Shown in pieces: positions 32,743 to 41,377 of a stretch of 64,000 nt of DNA. Source of the DNA: Acetobacterium sp. KB-1. Its GTDB lineage: Bacteria > Bacillota > Clostridia > Eubacteriales > Eubacteriaceae. Position 1 is the first letter of the stretch; every line of letters starts with the position of its first letter. The stretch covers positions 2,452,773-2,516,772 of the forward strand of contig NZ_CP030040.1 of NCBI RefSeq assembly GCF_003260995.1, given 5' to 3'. The translations under genes were made by a program, and so were the position numbers. Below the pieces are notes generated by a model. It was not told where the DNA came from. It saw only the letters and a program-made list of their open reading frames with translations, and ran no database searches.

Positions 32743-35112
32743 TTAGTCCGTTGTTTCTTCAAACATCTTGCAGGGACTGATTTTTCTGATCCTGCCGGAA
32801 ACAATCAGCACCGTCCCCAGCCCGATCAAACTGATTCCGATCGGAGTGAGAAGCACCATGCCGGGATCAACATAAAAATCACAGTTCAGAATCCCATTGG
32901 CCGAAAGCATCAAGGCCAGCAGCGGATTGGTGGTGAAATAACCAGCGGCGGCTCCCGCCATCGAAGCACCGATAATGACCGGCATTTCACTGATTAAAAG
33001 CTGACCGATCAGCTGATTAGAGGTAAAGCCCAGTGCCTTAGAAACTCCCAGCCGGGTCCGCTCTCTTAATAGCCGTACCCGAACGATAAGAAACAAAATA
33101 AACACAATGATTACCGCAATGACGCCCAAACAGCCGACGACGACAATTTGTATCGACGCTTCAAAGGAATTGAGCATCATTTCGATCGATTCAAAATAGC
33201 TGACGCTTTGAACCTTCTCACTTGCATATTGATTATTCAGTTTGGTCACAAATTTTTCCGTATCCTGACCATCTTTTAGATAGATTTTTAGAACCTGCTC
33301 CTGATAGGATGGTACCATTTTTTTCATCCCAGCGGTAGTGATGGCCGCCCCTCTGCCCAGCATATTAAACTGCTGCGTGATTCCAACCACTAAGAATTCG
33401 CATGCTGACCCATTGTTTTCAATCGACACGGTATCGCCGATCTGAGCGCCAATTTTATTTAGAACGATACTGGTAATAGCAATTTCATTGTCACCGGCCG
33501 GCATCCTTCCCTTCACACAGGTATTGACTTTCAAGCGACTGTAATCTTTGGTAATACGTGCGTTAGCACCGCTTTCTTTGCCCTGAAATTTAATGACTGC
33601 CTCAAATGCATCCAGCTTGATGGTGTCCTCAACTTCGGGCATTGCGGCAATTTCAGTAAATATCCGTTGCTCATCTGCTAAAGCGGTTAATTGAACCTCG
33701 GCGGTTTCCAGTCCAATTAACTTAATCATCGCCGTTTTGTCCACTGAAAAGTTGTAATAGGAGGCCAATGAAAATACCGTTACCAGACTCAGCAGCATGA
33801 TAATGACGGCGGCAATCAAATTCTGTCTTTTGTTATGAATCAGCATTTTTAATCCCATTGCCGCATTCAAGCTGAGTTTTGTCTGCTCCAGCGGGATTTT
33901 ATTTTTTATGAAATGATGGGTTTGCACGCCGTTTCGCAAAGCCGCTAGCGGCGTGATCCGTTTAATTTTAAAGGCGCTGAAATAGGCAATTCCCAGCACC
34001 AGAATCATGACCATGCCCAGGCTGGCGAGCACAGCAACCGGATAGATTCCCATCGTCCAGCTTAACCCAATTGACGAGGACACCACATTGGTAATCACCG
34101 GTGAGATAAAGAGTGATGCCCCCAATCCCACCATAAAACCAACCATGGCAATGATCAGGTATTCCAGCAGCGTGGCGCGGATGATTTGCCTGGTTGTATA
34201 CCCCATCGCTTCCAGGGTTCCGATATTTTTAATGTTATTCTCAATATGGGTAATGGTTGAAAATTTAATGACGATGGCAGCAATCGCCAGGATAATAATG
34301 GAAAAAGACAACAGCACTGCCATAATGATGTTGATAAACGTTGCGACCCCAATCTTCATGGTTCCATAATTGAGGGCCGCATGATTACCAGCGTTGGTTG
34401 TCATAATGGTCTTTATCCTTTCCGCATATAAGGATTCAAAGTCATCGGAACGATTGATATCGTTAAGGATAACGGCACTATAGCTCACCGTTAAGCCAAA
34501 CTCCGGTTGTGCGATTAGTTCATTAAACTGCTGATCTCCCACGAATAATTTATACATACTCACATTTGTCGGACTGGCAAACATCAAATCTTCATAGAAC
34601 CCGGCGATCTCAAGATCAATGCTGGCGTCATCCACCATAAATTTCAAAATATCTCCGGTTTTGTAACCATTGACAACCTTTAAAATATAGGGAACGACCA
34701 CCCCGTTTTTCGGCATCACCGCCGCCTCATCAATTAAATCCACCTGAGCTATTTTACGGCTGGTATCCAAATTTAAAAACAACGAGGAAATACTGTAGGC
34801 TTTTTCTCCGGTACTCACATCCTGAAATTTTGACGCCAGGGACATGATTGCCGCTTCCCTTTCGCTATAATCGTAGGTCTCACTGGATTCATAAATGGCC
34901 TGAATCTCCTGATCGTAGTTACCATCGGTAATGGATACAAAATGGGCGCCATTCGTCGCGACGTTTTTTTTATCCATAAAGCTTCCCAAATTTGACAGCA
35001 CGCTGATGCCCACATAAAGAAAGATTGTGGCAATGGCAATCAGGATGATCAGGGTGGCCGTGGCCACCTTGGCTTTTTTAATATTATTGGTCGCAATCAT
35101 CCGAATGTTCAT
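32743..35112 (-). CDS. ABC transporter permease, FtsX/MacB type
   Basis: A 789-residue permease with two FtsX repeats. An N-terminal membrane helix is followed by an extracytoplasmic domain of about 200 residues, three membrane helices (roughly 250-390), another helix near 440, a second extracytoplasmic domain, and three C-terminal helices ending with KISPCKMFE. This 10-helix layout fits peptide-resistance or macrolide/lipoprotein exporters. Start at ATG 35112 is two bases after the ATPase stop; an in-frame TTG at 35121 overlaps that gene. With the ATPase and the two-component system upstream it forms a probable antimicrobial-peptide sensing and detoxification unit. Confidence 0.88.
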   Translation of the reverse strand: MNIRMIATNNIKKAKVATATLIILIAIATIFLYVGISVLSNLGSFMDKKNVATNGAHFVSITDGNYDQEIQAIYESSETYDYSEREAAIMSLASKFQDVSTGEKAYSISSLFLNLDTSRKIAQVDLIDEAAVMPKNGVVVPYILKVVNGYKTGDILKFMVDDASIDLEIAGFYEDLMFASPTNVSMYKLFVGDQQFNELIAQPEFGLTVSYSAVILNDINRSDDFESLYAERIKTIMTTNAGNHAALNYGTMKIGVATFINIIMAVLLSFSIIILAIAAIVIKFSTITHIENNIKNIGTLEAMGYTTRQIIRATLLEYLIIAMVGFMVGLGASLFISPVITNVVSSSIGLSWTMGIYPVAVLASLGMVMILVLGIAYFSAFKIKRITPLAALRNGVQTHHFIKNKIPLEQTKLSLNAAMGLKMLIHNKRQNLIAAVIIMLLSLVTVFSLASYYNFSVDKTAMIKLIGLETAEVQLTALADEQRIFTEIAAMPEVEDTIKLDAFEAVIKFQGKESGANARITKDYSRLKVNTCVKGRMPAGDNEIAITSIVLNKIGAQIGDTVSIENNGSACEFLVVGITQQFNMLGRGAAITTAGMKKMVPSYQEQVLKIYLKDGQDTEKFVTKLNNQYASEKVQSVSYFESIEMMLNSFEASIQIVVVGCLGVIAVIIVFILFLIVRVRLLRERTRLGVSKALGFTSNQLIGQLLISEMPVIIGASMAGAAAGYFTTNPLLALMLSANGILNCDFYVDPGMVLLTPIGISLIGLGTVLIVSGRIRKISPCKMFEETTD

Positions 35113-35114
35113 GG

Positions 35115-35873
35115 CTACCAACCCATTCTTTCCAGAAATTTGCGCAGGATTTTATGTCGTTCCGGATCGTCTTTAACATAGGTGCCGAGACTCAGCTCAT
35201 CGATGATGACCCCATCTTTTAAATAAAGGATGCGGTTGGCCCGGCGGGCCGTTTTGATATCATAGGTCACCATGATGATACTCTGGCCCGAGGCGTTCAC
35301 CTCGGTCAGCACATCCAGCACATTGATGGCATTGGTCGAATTAAGGGCCCCGGTGGGTTCATCCGCAAAGACGATTTCCGGGGCATTGATTAGCGCTCGA
35401 ACAATCGCCACCCGTTGGGCTTCGCCACCGGAAAGCTGAGACGGATATTTGTGATGGCACGCATCATTTAGCCCCACCTGCTGCAGCAGTTCCCTGGCCC
35501 GAGCAGCAATGGCCTTTTTGTCGCGGCTGACCAGCAGGCCTGAAATCATAATATTATCGAGCACCGTCATGGTATCATTGAGATAGATCTGCTGAAACAC
35601 AAATCCGCAATGCTTACGCCGAAATACCGCCAGTTTGTCATTGGAATAGTTTGAGATCTCCTCACCTCTAAAATCAATGGTTCCCAGGCTCGGCTTATCC
35701 ATCCCGGAAAGCGCATAAAGCAGGGTGGACTTTCCCGAACCCGAGCTCCCCATGATGACCGTAAAGTCTCCGCCATTAATTTCTAAGTTGAGATTTTTTA
35801 GAACATGCTGCATGATGCTGCCGTTTGAATAGGTTTTACTGAGCATTTCCGCCTTTAAAATGGTGTGCTTCAT
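35115..35873 (-). CDS. ABC transporter ATP-binding protein, MacB/LolD type
   Basis: A 252-residue ATPase. Walker A GSSGSGKS, Q-loop FVFQQ, signature LSGGEAQRVAIVRAL, Walker B IVFADEPTGALNS and an H-loop position that reads VTYD instead of VTHD. The switch histidine is therefore replaced by tyrosine, which may weaken hydrolysis. The DEPTGALN sequence and the permease partner place it in the MacB/BceA/LolD branch. It is followed two bases later by the permease ATG. An imperfect CCATGG-containing hairpin lies just upstream, between it and the histidine kinase gene. Confidence 0.9.
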   Translation of the reverse strand: MKHTILKAEMLSKTYSNGSIMQHVLKNLNLEINGGDFTVIMGSSGSGKSTLLYALSGMDKPSLGTIDFRGEEISNYSNDKLAVFRRKHCGFVFQQIYLNDTMTVLDNIMISGLLVSRDKKAIAARARELLQQVGLNDACHHKYPSQLSGGEAQRVAIVRALINAPEIVFADEPTGALNSTNAINVLDVLTEVNASGQSIIMVTYDIKTARRANRILYLKDGVIIDELSLGTYVKDDPERHKILRKFLERMGW

Positions 35874-36045
35874 TATTTTCCTCCCGATTAATTAAATCGG
35901 TCTTAATCCCGATGATAAAAGACCATGGACAGCTTTGGCTTTCCATGGCCCTATTATATGTCAACTGTTCTTAACCGGTCTTTTACCAACTCTTATTAAA
36001 TCCTTATCTGTTTCTTAACTAATCTTTTTTTATAATAAGACGACC

Positions 36046-37350
36046 TTAAACCACCTTGATACACAACTCAACAACGAACCCATCCGCATTATAACAATGG
36101 ATGCTGCCATCCATACCGGTCATAAACTGCCGGGCCAGATAAAGTCCCAGCCCAGATCCCGGGGTGTTTTGAACCGCTTCTCCAGAACCGCGAAAAAACT
36201 TTTCAAACACCAGCGGGCATTCATCGGGATTCACCCCATCCCCATAATCTCGGATTTTGACTTCCAGATACTGCTTATTTTTGTCCAAATTAAACCAGAT
36301 GTCGATAGCCGTATCGGCATATTTATAAGCGTTACTGATAACATTGTCAATCACCTGCTCCAGTCGCAGCGGATCACAACAAATCAGACATTCGACCAAA
36401 TCATTTTTTAAGCTGATCTTCCCAAAATGATCCATATCCTTAAACATCTGGATCAGGATGGTACTGGGCTGTTCACTCACATGAACCGCTAGCATTTCCA
36501 GTTCTTCCAGGGTTGCGTGGAAGAGATTGCTAATCAGCGCATCAATAATATCTGCTTTAGAATCGATCACGGTGATTTTTTCGATGCTTTCGGTGAGCGT
36601 CATTACCGCAGTTGACTCCGGTAAATCTTCACTTTTCACAGTTGCCAGTTTGATCTCCAGGAGCTCACAAATGGCCTTAATGGTCGCCACCGGTGTTTTA
36701 ATATCGTGGGATAGTTCCGCCACCAACTCTTTTTTGCTGATATTGGCCGCATATTCTCCCTGTCGGGCCTTTTTTAGTTCTTCCCGCATCAGATCAAAAC
36801 TTTCAGTGAAGGCGCCAAAGTAATTGCCTCGATCCATCGGTAGCCGAAATTCCAGATCACCATCGGCAACCTTCCGGGCAAACTGTTTCATCACACCAAA
36901 GGGCCGAAGAACAGAAGTATACACCAACCCTAAAACCAGATAAACCATCATCAACATAATGCCAAAGGTAAAGGAGATTATTGTCAGCAGATTTGTTTTC
37001 ATGGCTACTTCTTCACTGCCGTTGGTTAGAAAGATGATCTTACCTAACACCTCTTGTCGACCATCAGATGTAGTCAAATCCATGATGGCCTGACGATTCT
37101 TGATGCCATCAAACAGAAGCGCCTGATAGTTATCATCTGCAACAAGAGTGATCCGGTAAGACATCCCCGCAATCGTACCGGATTTTTCTACCTCACCTTG
37201 GGTCCACTCTTTTTCAATCGTTTTAACAACGTGGTTAATCTCTGCGACGTTCACCTGATTAATCTGGGTGGTATTTATCGTGATGACTGCGGCTATATAA
37301 ACGGCTATCATTAGTACCGTAAACAAGATAACGATATTTCTTATTTTCAT
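36046..37350 (-). CDS. Membrane sensor histidine kinase (OmpR-partner class)
   Basis: A 434-residue kinase: membrane helix at the N-terminus, an extracytoplasmic sensor of about 100 residues, second helix, HAMP, HisKA with the phospho-acceptor box ELSHDIKTPVATIKA, and HATPase_c with DNVISNAYKYAD, DYGDGVNP and GSGLGLYLARQ. All catalytic boxes are complete. ATG 37350 has GAGGAAATAC upstream and is preferred to a start 45 bases earlier. The ectodomain distinguishes it from BceS-type intramembrane sensors. It lies between its response regulator and an ABC exporter, which it likely controls. Confidence 0.92.
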   Translation of the reverse strand: MKIRNIVILFTVLMIAVYIAAVITINTTQINQVNVAEINHVVKTIEKEWTQGEVEKSGTIAGMSYRITLVADDNYQALLFDGIKNRQAIMDLTTSDGRQEVLGKIIFLTNGSEEVAMKTNLLTIISFTFGIMLMMVYLVLGLVYTSVLRPFGVMKQFARKVADGDLEFRLPMDRGNYFGAFTESFDLMREELKKARQGEYAANISKKELVAELSHDIKTPVATIKAICELLEIKLATVKSEDLPESTAVMTLTESIEKITVIDSKADIIDALISNLFHATLEELEMLAVHVSEQPSTILIQMFKDMDHFGKISLKNDLVECLICCDPLRLEQVIDNVISNAYKYADTAIDIWFNLDKNKQYLEVKIRDYGDGVNPDECPLVFEKFFRGSGEAVQNTPGSGLGLYLARQFMTGMDGSIHCYNADGFVVELCIKVV

Positions 37351-37397
37351 GTATTTCCTCAACTGATCGTTTTGTATCTGAATAATAAAGACCAAAG

Positions 37398-38120
37398 CTA
37401 TCCGTTTTCCCGGGTTTCAAACATATATCCGGTGCCCCAGATGGTTTTAATATATTTCGGTTGATTCGGGTTTTCTTCGATTTTCTCACGGATTTTGCGG
37501 ATATGGACATTCAGGGTGCCATCACTAAAAAATGCATCTCCCCAGATCATTTTAAATAACTCGTCTTTAGCAATCACCCAGTTTTTATTTTCATAGAGGT
37601 ATAAAAACAGCTTGAATTCCTTTGTTTTAAAACCCACGTCTTTTCCATCCCGATAGACTTTCATGGCATCCTTTTCAATTCTCAGGTTGCTATAGTTGTT
37701 TTTCTCTTGATCCTCAGAACTGACCGTATCGCTTCGCCCAGATTTTTTAGCCGCACCTTCATACCGCTTGATAATCACCTTTACCTTGGCAAGCAAAACA
37801 CTCAGAGAATAGGGTTTTTTGATATAGTCATCCCCACCAATATTAAGGGCAATCAGAACATCATCATCACTCTGGCGGGCGCTGATAAAAAGAATCGGGA
37901 TATCCGTTTTTTGGCGGAGTGCTTTACACAATTCAAAGCCGCTGTCTTTTCCCAGATTGATATCCAGCAAAATCAGTTTAACCTGGTTATTTCCCATGAA
38001 CAAGACACAATCATCAAAATTGCTCACAAAGGTGCAGGTCACGCCAAACATTTCAAAATATTCGCAGCTCGCTTTCGCCAATTCTACTTCATCATCGACA
38101 ATTAAACAATCCCAATTCAC
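37398..38120 (-). CDS. OmpR/PhoB-family response regulator
   Basis: A 240-residue regulator with receiver (CLIVDDEVELAKAS; phospho-acceptor Asp in LILLDINLGKDSGFEL; ISARQSDDDVLIALNIGGDDYIKKP) and a C-terminal winged helix (GTLNVHIRKIREKIEENPNQPKYIKTIWGTGYMF-type end). I choose the GTG at 38120 because GGAGTAAGT lies just before it and the receiver begins there; longer forms add an unlikely N-terminal tail. It heads the unit RR-HK-ATPase-permease on the minus strand. The targets are most likely the exporter genes 1.5 kb downstream. Confidence 0.92.
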   Translation of the reverse strand: MNWDCLIVDDEVELAKASCEYFEMFGVTCTFVSNFDDCVLFMGNNQVKLILLDINLGKDSGFELCKALRQKTDIPILFISARQSDDDVLIALNIGGDDYIKKPYSLSVLLAKVKVIIKRYEGAAKKSGRSDTVSSEDQEKNNYSNLRIEKDAMKVYRDGKDVGFKTKEFKLFLYLYENKNWVIAKDELFKMIWGDAFFSDGTLNVHIRKIREKIEENPNQPKYIKTIWGTGYMFETRENG

Positions 38121-38260
38121 ACTTACTCCAATCCTCCCGATGGCATCGGGAAAGTCAACCAATTTGATTAGGTACTAATCCTTTGTTAAATCATATCATT
38201 ATTCTGCCGCAATTGCATCTGGTTTGAATTCGAATTGCTGGCTGTTATCACTTAGATCCA

Positions 38261-38340
38261 CTCAAAAAAAGCATGTCCTTCGATTAAAGAAGCATGCCTT
38301 TTCTTAATTCTTTGATAAATACTTTATCGATTGCGGTCTT
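38261..38340. repeat. Left copy of direct repeat bounding the Dlt-like cassette
   Basis: About 80 bp starting CTCAAAAAAAGCATGTCCTT and ending TTTATCGATTGCGGTCTT, matching 46966-47038 in the same orientation with a few substitutions and a six-base indel. The copy at the right is the terminator and last codons of the beta-helix lipoprotein gene. The left copy therefore looks like a duplicated 3' end of that gene. Genes between them differ in codon style from the flanks. Confidence 0.7.
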
Positions 38341-38415
38341 ACTGACCTGGCGTTTAAAATAAACGTTAAAATGCGGAAGAACCCCGTTCTTATGGATTCG
38401 TTTTGCATTTCGCAA

Positions 38416-39684
38416 TTACCTATTTTGCACTGGAAAAAATAGCTTGACATAGAATCTTTCGTCAGCTTTTTTAATATCAAGACTTCCGCCGTTTTGCTCC
38501 ACAAGTGTTTTTACAGCGGGCAAACCAATGCCATTGCTGTCTGTATCTAAATAAGCTCCCATATAATTTGAAATCATAATGCCAATCTCAGATGACTGTT
38601 TAATGATCGTTATTTCAACGGGCTTCGATGGGTCGGCATATTTTTTTATGTTGGAAAACAGGTTGTCAAATATTCGCCGCAGGTCAAATACGGGAAAGGA
38701 AAGGATGAATTCATCGTCAATGACCGGAAGGGTTGCATGAAAGCCTGCTGCCTGCAGATCAAAACACATTTCAGAAAGCAGTTGTGATAGCAGCAGCGTC
38801 CCTGAAATTGTTTCGGCAACGGTATCCGCTTTTGGGGTATCATTCACTTGAAAATGACGGAACATTTCATCGGAAAGGCTTTTCATTTGCTGTACTTTTT
38901 CAATGGCGCTCTTCAAATAGCGTTCTTCTTCTGACGCATTCCGATACTTTTTATAGCGGAGTATTTCAAGATAGCCCGTCAACTTGGTCAACGGCGTTCG
39001 CAAGTCATGCGATAAAGAGGTAATCAGTCGGCTGTTTGCCAGCACAGCTTCATTTTCTCGTGCCATCTGGTCGATTACTGAAAGCCGCATTCCCTCAATG
39101 CTGCGTCCAAGCTCAGCCAGCTCGTCCTCGCCTGGAGAATCGATGTGATAGCTGAGGTCACCTCCTGTGAGGATCTCCATTTCATGACTCAGATGCATAA
39201 TGCGATGGATGATCCGATAGACATAGGGAATTAAAATCAGGAAGAAGCAGATTGCCGCGATACCAAGGGAGATTACCATTCCAAGCCCATCATAATGAGA
39301 AGTAGACGGGTATGCATATGCATACACGACACCGTCCGAACAGTTCACCGGGATACCGACTTGCGTATCATCGTCTTCCTCCGGGATGTCCGCCTCAGGG
39401 CTGCTCGCCAAATAGAGATACATCGTGCGATAGTTCTTTTCCCATCTGACATCGCGTATTGCGTCATCGACAGTCAGCTCATTACTTGTCACATGTTCCT
39501 GAAAGCTCGCCACTGCCGAAGTTCCCACATTTGTCCAATAAGAATCGAACTCCGAGCCGTACAGGAACCACCATATAACGCCATCATACAGGAGTAAAAA
39601 GACAGCGAAGGAAATAATCAGCGCAATCGCCGCAACCGATGTGAATTTCAAACCCAGGCGGGATTTAAATTTGCTGCTATTCAA
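38416..39684 (-). CDS. Membrane sensor histidine kinase of the Dlt-like cassette
   Basis: A 422-residue kinase with two membrane helices around a roughly 110-residue external region, HAMP, HisKA box SLSHDLRTPLTKLTGYLEIL and a HATPase domain. The N-box reads FDNLFSNIKKYAD and the final G-box SNGIGLPAVKTLVEQNGGSL. A canonical D-x-G-x-G is replaced by SNYMGAYLDT, as I have seen in VanS-like or BaeS-like small-genome kinases; ATP binding may still occur. The start is TTG, overlapping the response regulator by eight bases, preceded by AAAGGGG inside that gene. Divergent from the dlt-like operon, so the cassette carries its own regulators. Confidence 0.88.
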   Translation of the reverse strand: MNSSKFKSRLGLKFTSVAAIALIISFAVFLLLYDGVIWWFLYGSEFDSYWTNVGTSAVASFQEHVTSNELTVDDAIRDVRWEKNYRTMYLYLASSPEADIPEEDDDTQVGIPVNCSDGVVYAYAYPSTSHYDGLGMVISLGIAAICFFLILIPYVYRIIHRIMHLSHEMEILTGGDLSYHIDSPGEDELAELGRSIEGMRLSVIDQMARENEAVLANSRLITSLSHDLRTPLTKLTGYLEILRYKKYRNASEEERYLKSAIEKVQQMKSLSDEMFRHFQVNDTPKADTVAETISGTLLLSQLLSEMCFDLQAAGFHATLPVIDDEFILSFPVFDLRRIFDNLFSNIKKYADPSKPVEITIIKQSSEIGIMISNYMGAYLDTDSNGIGLPAVKTLVEQNGGSLDIKKADERFYVKLFFPVQNR

Positions 39685-40375
39685 TGCGATACCCCTTTCC
39701 CCAAACCGTTTTCAGCAATGTTGGTTCCTGCGGGTCTTCCTCAATCTTTTCCCGCAGTCTGCGGATGTGAACCATTACCGTGTTGCTGGACGAGTAATAA
39801 AACGGTTCCTCCCAAATGCTCTCAAATAAATTTTGCGCAGAGAAAAGCCTGCCTCTGTAGGTCAGCAGTAACCGGAGAATCTGATACTCCTTGTCAGTCA
39901 GGTTCAGTTCTTCTCCATCTTTGCAAACAGCGTTTCGGTCCTGATACAGTATGATTCCACGCCATTCCAACGGAGTTTCATTGTCAATATTGCCTTTCCC
40001 TCTGTACGTCTGATAGCGCCGTAGGAGTCCCTTTACCCGGGCAAGAAGCTCGGCATAAGAAAACGGCTTTGCGAGATAATCGTCCCCGCCGGATGAAAAT
40101 CCAAGCGTCAAGTCGGAATCTTTATTTTTTGCCGTAAGAAATAAAATGGGAACATTACTTTCCGCTCTCATTTTCAAGCAGACCTGATACCCGGACATAC
40201 CGGCCATCATAATATCCAAAATAACAAGATCCACATCATCGGAAAAGACCGACAACGCCGTTTCCCCGTTTGCTGCTTCCAGCGTGGTAAAACCTTCGCT
40301 CTCCAGCAGAACACAGACGATCTCACGGATTTCAGAATCATCATCTACGATCATAATTTTTGCGGCGTTCTTCAT
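39677..40375 (-). CDS. OmpR-family response regulator of the Dlt-like cassette
   Basis: A 232-residue regulator: receiver with IMIVDDDSEIREI, acceptor Asp in LVILDIMMAGMSG, LFLTAKNKDSDLTLG and YLAKPFSYAEL, then a winged-helix domain ending LREKIEEDPQEPTLLKTVWGKGYRIE. GGAGGCGGAG precedes ATG. It is transcribed away from the VTT/dltA-like operon across a 190-base region, a layout common for regulators that control the divergent operon. Low identity to the response regulator at 37.4 kb outside conserved motifs suggests they are not recent copies of each other. Confidence 0.92.
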   Translation of the reverse strand: MKNAAKIMIVDDDSEIREIVCVLLESEGFTTLEAANGETALSVFSDDVDLVILDIMMAGMSGYQVCLKMRAESNVPILFLTAKNKDSDLTLGFSSGGDDYLAKPFSYAELLARVKGLLRRYQTYRGKGNIDNETPLEWRGIILYQDRNAVCKDGEELNLTDKEYQILRLLLTYRGRLFSAQNLFESIWEEPFYYSSSNTVMVHIRRLREKIEEDPQEPTLLKTVWGKGYRIE

Positions 40376-40566
40376 GTCGCTCCGCCTCCACTCTATGTAT
40401 TGCTGTTATCTTACCATCTGCCCGTCACACAAGCAACGAAGATATAGCCCTATCAGGGTCAGTTAAGAATACTTAAGGTTTTCGTAAGCCCCAGCGTCAG
40501 AATATGTAGATATAATGCAAAAATAAAATGAAAACTGCGGGCGGGCATATCTCGTCGGGGGTGCGG

Positions 40567-41145
40567 ATGAAACAGCGTGAAAAACAGCTAAAGATTTATT
40601 TCCTTATACTATTTTTGCTCTTACTCCTTGTTACCGGAGTATTCCTCGCAATAGGTTTCTTCCGAGGATACTTTGGATCATTGGAAGCGTTTCGAACCTA
40701 TATTGACACCTTTGGCCCGTTCGCGCCGCTGATGTTGACGGCGATTCAAACCATGCAGGCATTTCTGCCGATCATCCCAAGCTTTTTCGGATTCGCTGCC
40801 GGTGCCGGATTATTTGGAGCGTTTGGCGGCTTCCTTTGCAATTATATCGGAATCAGCCTTGGCTCCATCATTGCATACTACCTGGCCAGACGCTTCGGAA
40901 TCAGATTTGTGAAACAGATTATACCGGAGAAAAAATATAATGCCGTCGTTGAATGGGCAGCCTCGAAAAAGAGCTATACGATTATTCTTTTTCTTTCCAT
41001 TCTGCTTCCGCTGGCGCCGGACTGTGCCCTGTGTTATTTTTCCGGCCTGATCAATATGCCAACGAAAAAATATATTCTGATTATCGTGACTGCAAAGCCC
41101 TGGTGTATCCTGCTTTACAGCATTTTCTTCAGCAACGTACTTTAG
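40567..41145 (+). CDS. VTT-domain (TVP38/DedA-like) membrane protein
   Basis: A 192-residue protein with five or six membrane helices and the VTT signatures FLPIIPSFFGFAAGAGLFG (re-entrant loop), FGGFLCNYIGISLGSIIAYYLARRFG and LLPLAPDCALCYFSGLINM. DedA/TVP38 relatives flip or transport lipids such as undecaprenyl phosphate and phosphatidylethanolamine, which would suit a cassette that modifies envelope polymers. ATG 40567 follows GGGGGTGCGG; an in-frame ATG 39 bases upstream is less likely. First gene of the plus-strand operon. Its stop is followed at once by AGGAGG and a short broken reading frame. Confidence 0.82.
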   Translation: MKQREKQLKIYFLILFLLLLLVTGVFLAIGFFRGYFGSLEAFRTYIDTFGPFAPLMLTAIQTMQAFLPIIPSFFGFAAGAGLFGAFGGFLCNYIGISLGSIIAYYLARRFGIRFVKQIIPEKKYNAVVEWAASKKSYTIILFLSILLPLAPDCALCYFSGLINMPTKKYILIIVTAKPWCILLYSIFFSNVL

Positions 41146-41154
41146 GAGGTTCCT

Positions 41155-41253
41155 ATGCTTAAATTTTAAAATTTCACCGTGATTCTCATTTATGTGGGTA
41201 TGTTGACCTCATTTTTAGGTATCGTTTATGCTCTGCGCTTTCAAAGGCACTGA
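41155..41253 (+). pseudogene. Short single-TM peptide frame with an internal stop (DltX-like position)
   Basis: AGGAGGTTCCT precedes an ATG at 41155. The frame reads MLKF, a TAA, then NFTVILIYVGMLTSFLGIVY and ALRFQRH before the next stop at 41251. If the TAA were a sense codon this would be a 32-residue peptide with one membrane helix. In classical dlt operons a small membrane peptide, DltX, sits just before dltA. The sequence lacks a clear DltX C-terminal motif, so this is a candidate only. It may be a true pseudogene, start at the internal GTG, or be a chance hydrophobic stretch. The rest of the gap (41254-41377) has a second short frame ending DLQRFYLEESDSE that I could not place. Confidence 0.35.
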
Positions 41254-41377
41254 TTTCTCGATACATAAGAAAACATCGCGTTCCCATGTGTGATTTACGA
41301 GGGCAAAATATCGCTGATTTGCAGCGTTTTTATCTCGAAGAAAGCGATTCAGAATAATATGAATGTGAGGAAACACC

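Noticed and set aside
36046..40375. Vancomycin-resistance vanRS pairs
   Set aside because: Both two-component systems are OmpR/HisKA type, but no vanHAX-like ligase, dehydrogenase or dipeptidase gene is near; the neighbours are an ABC exporter and the Dlt-like operon.
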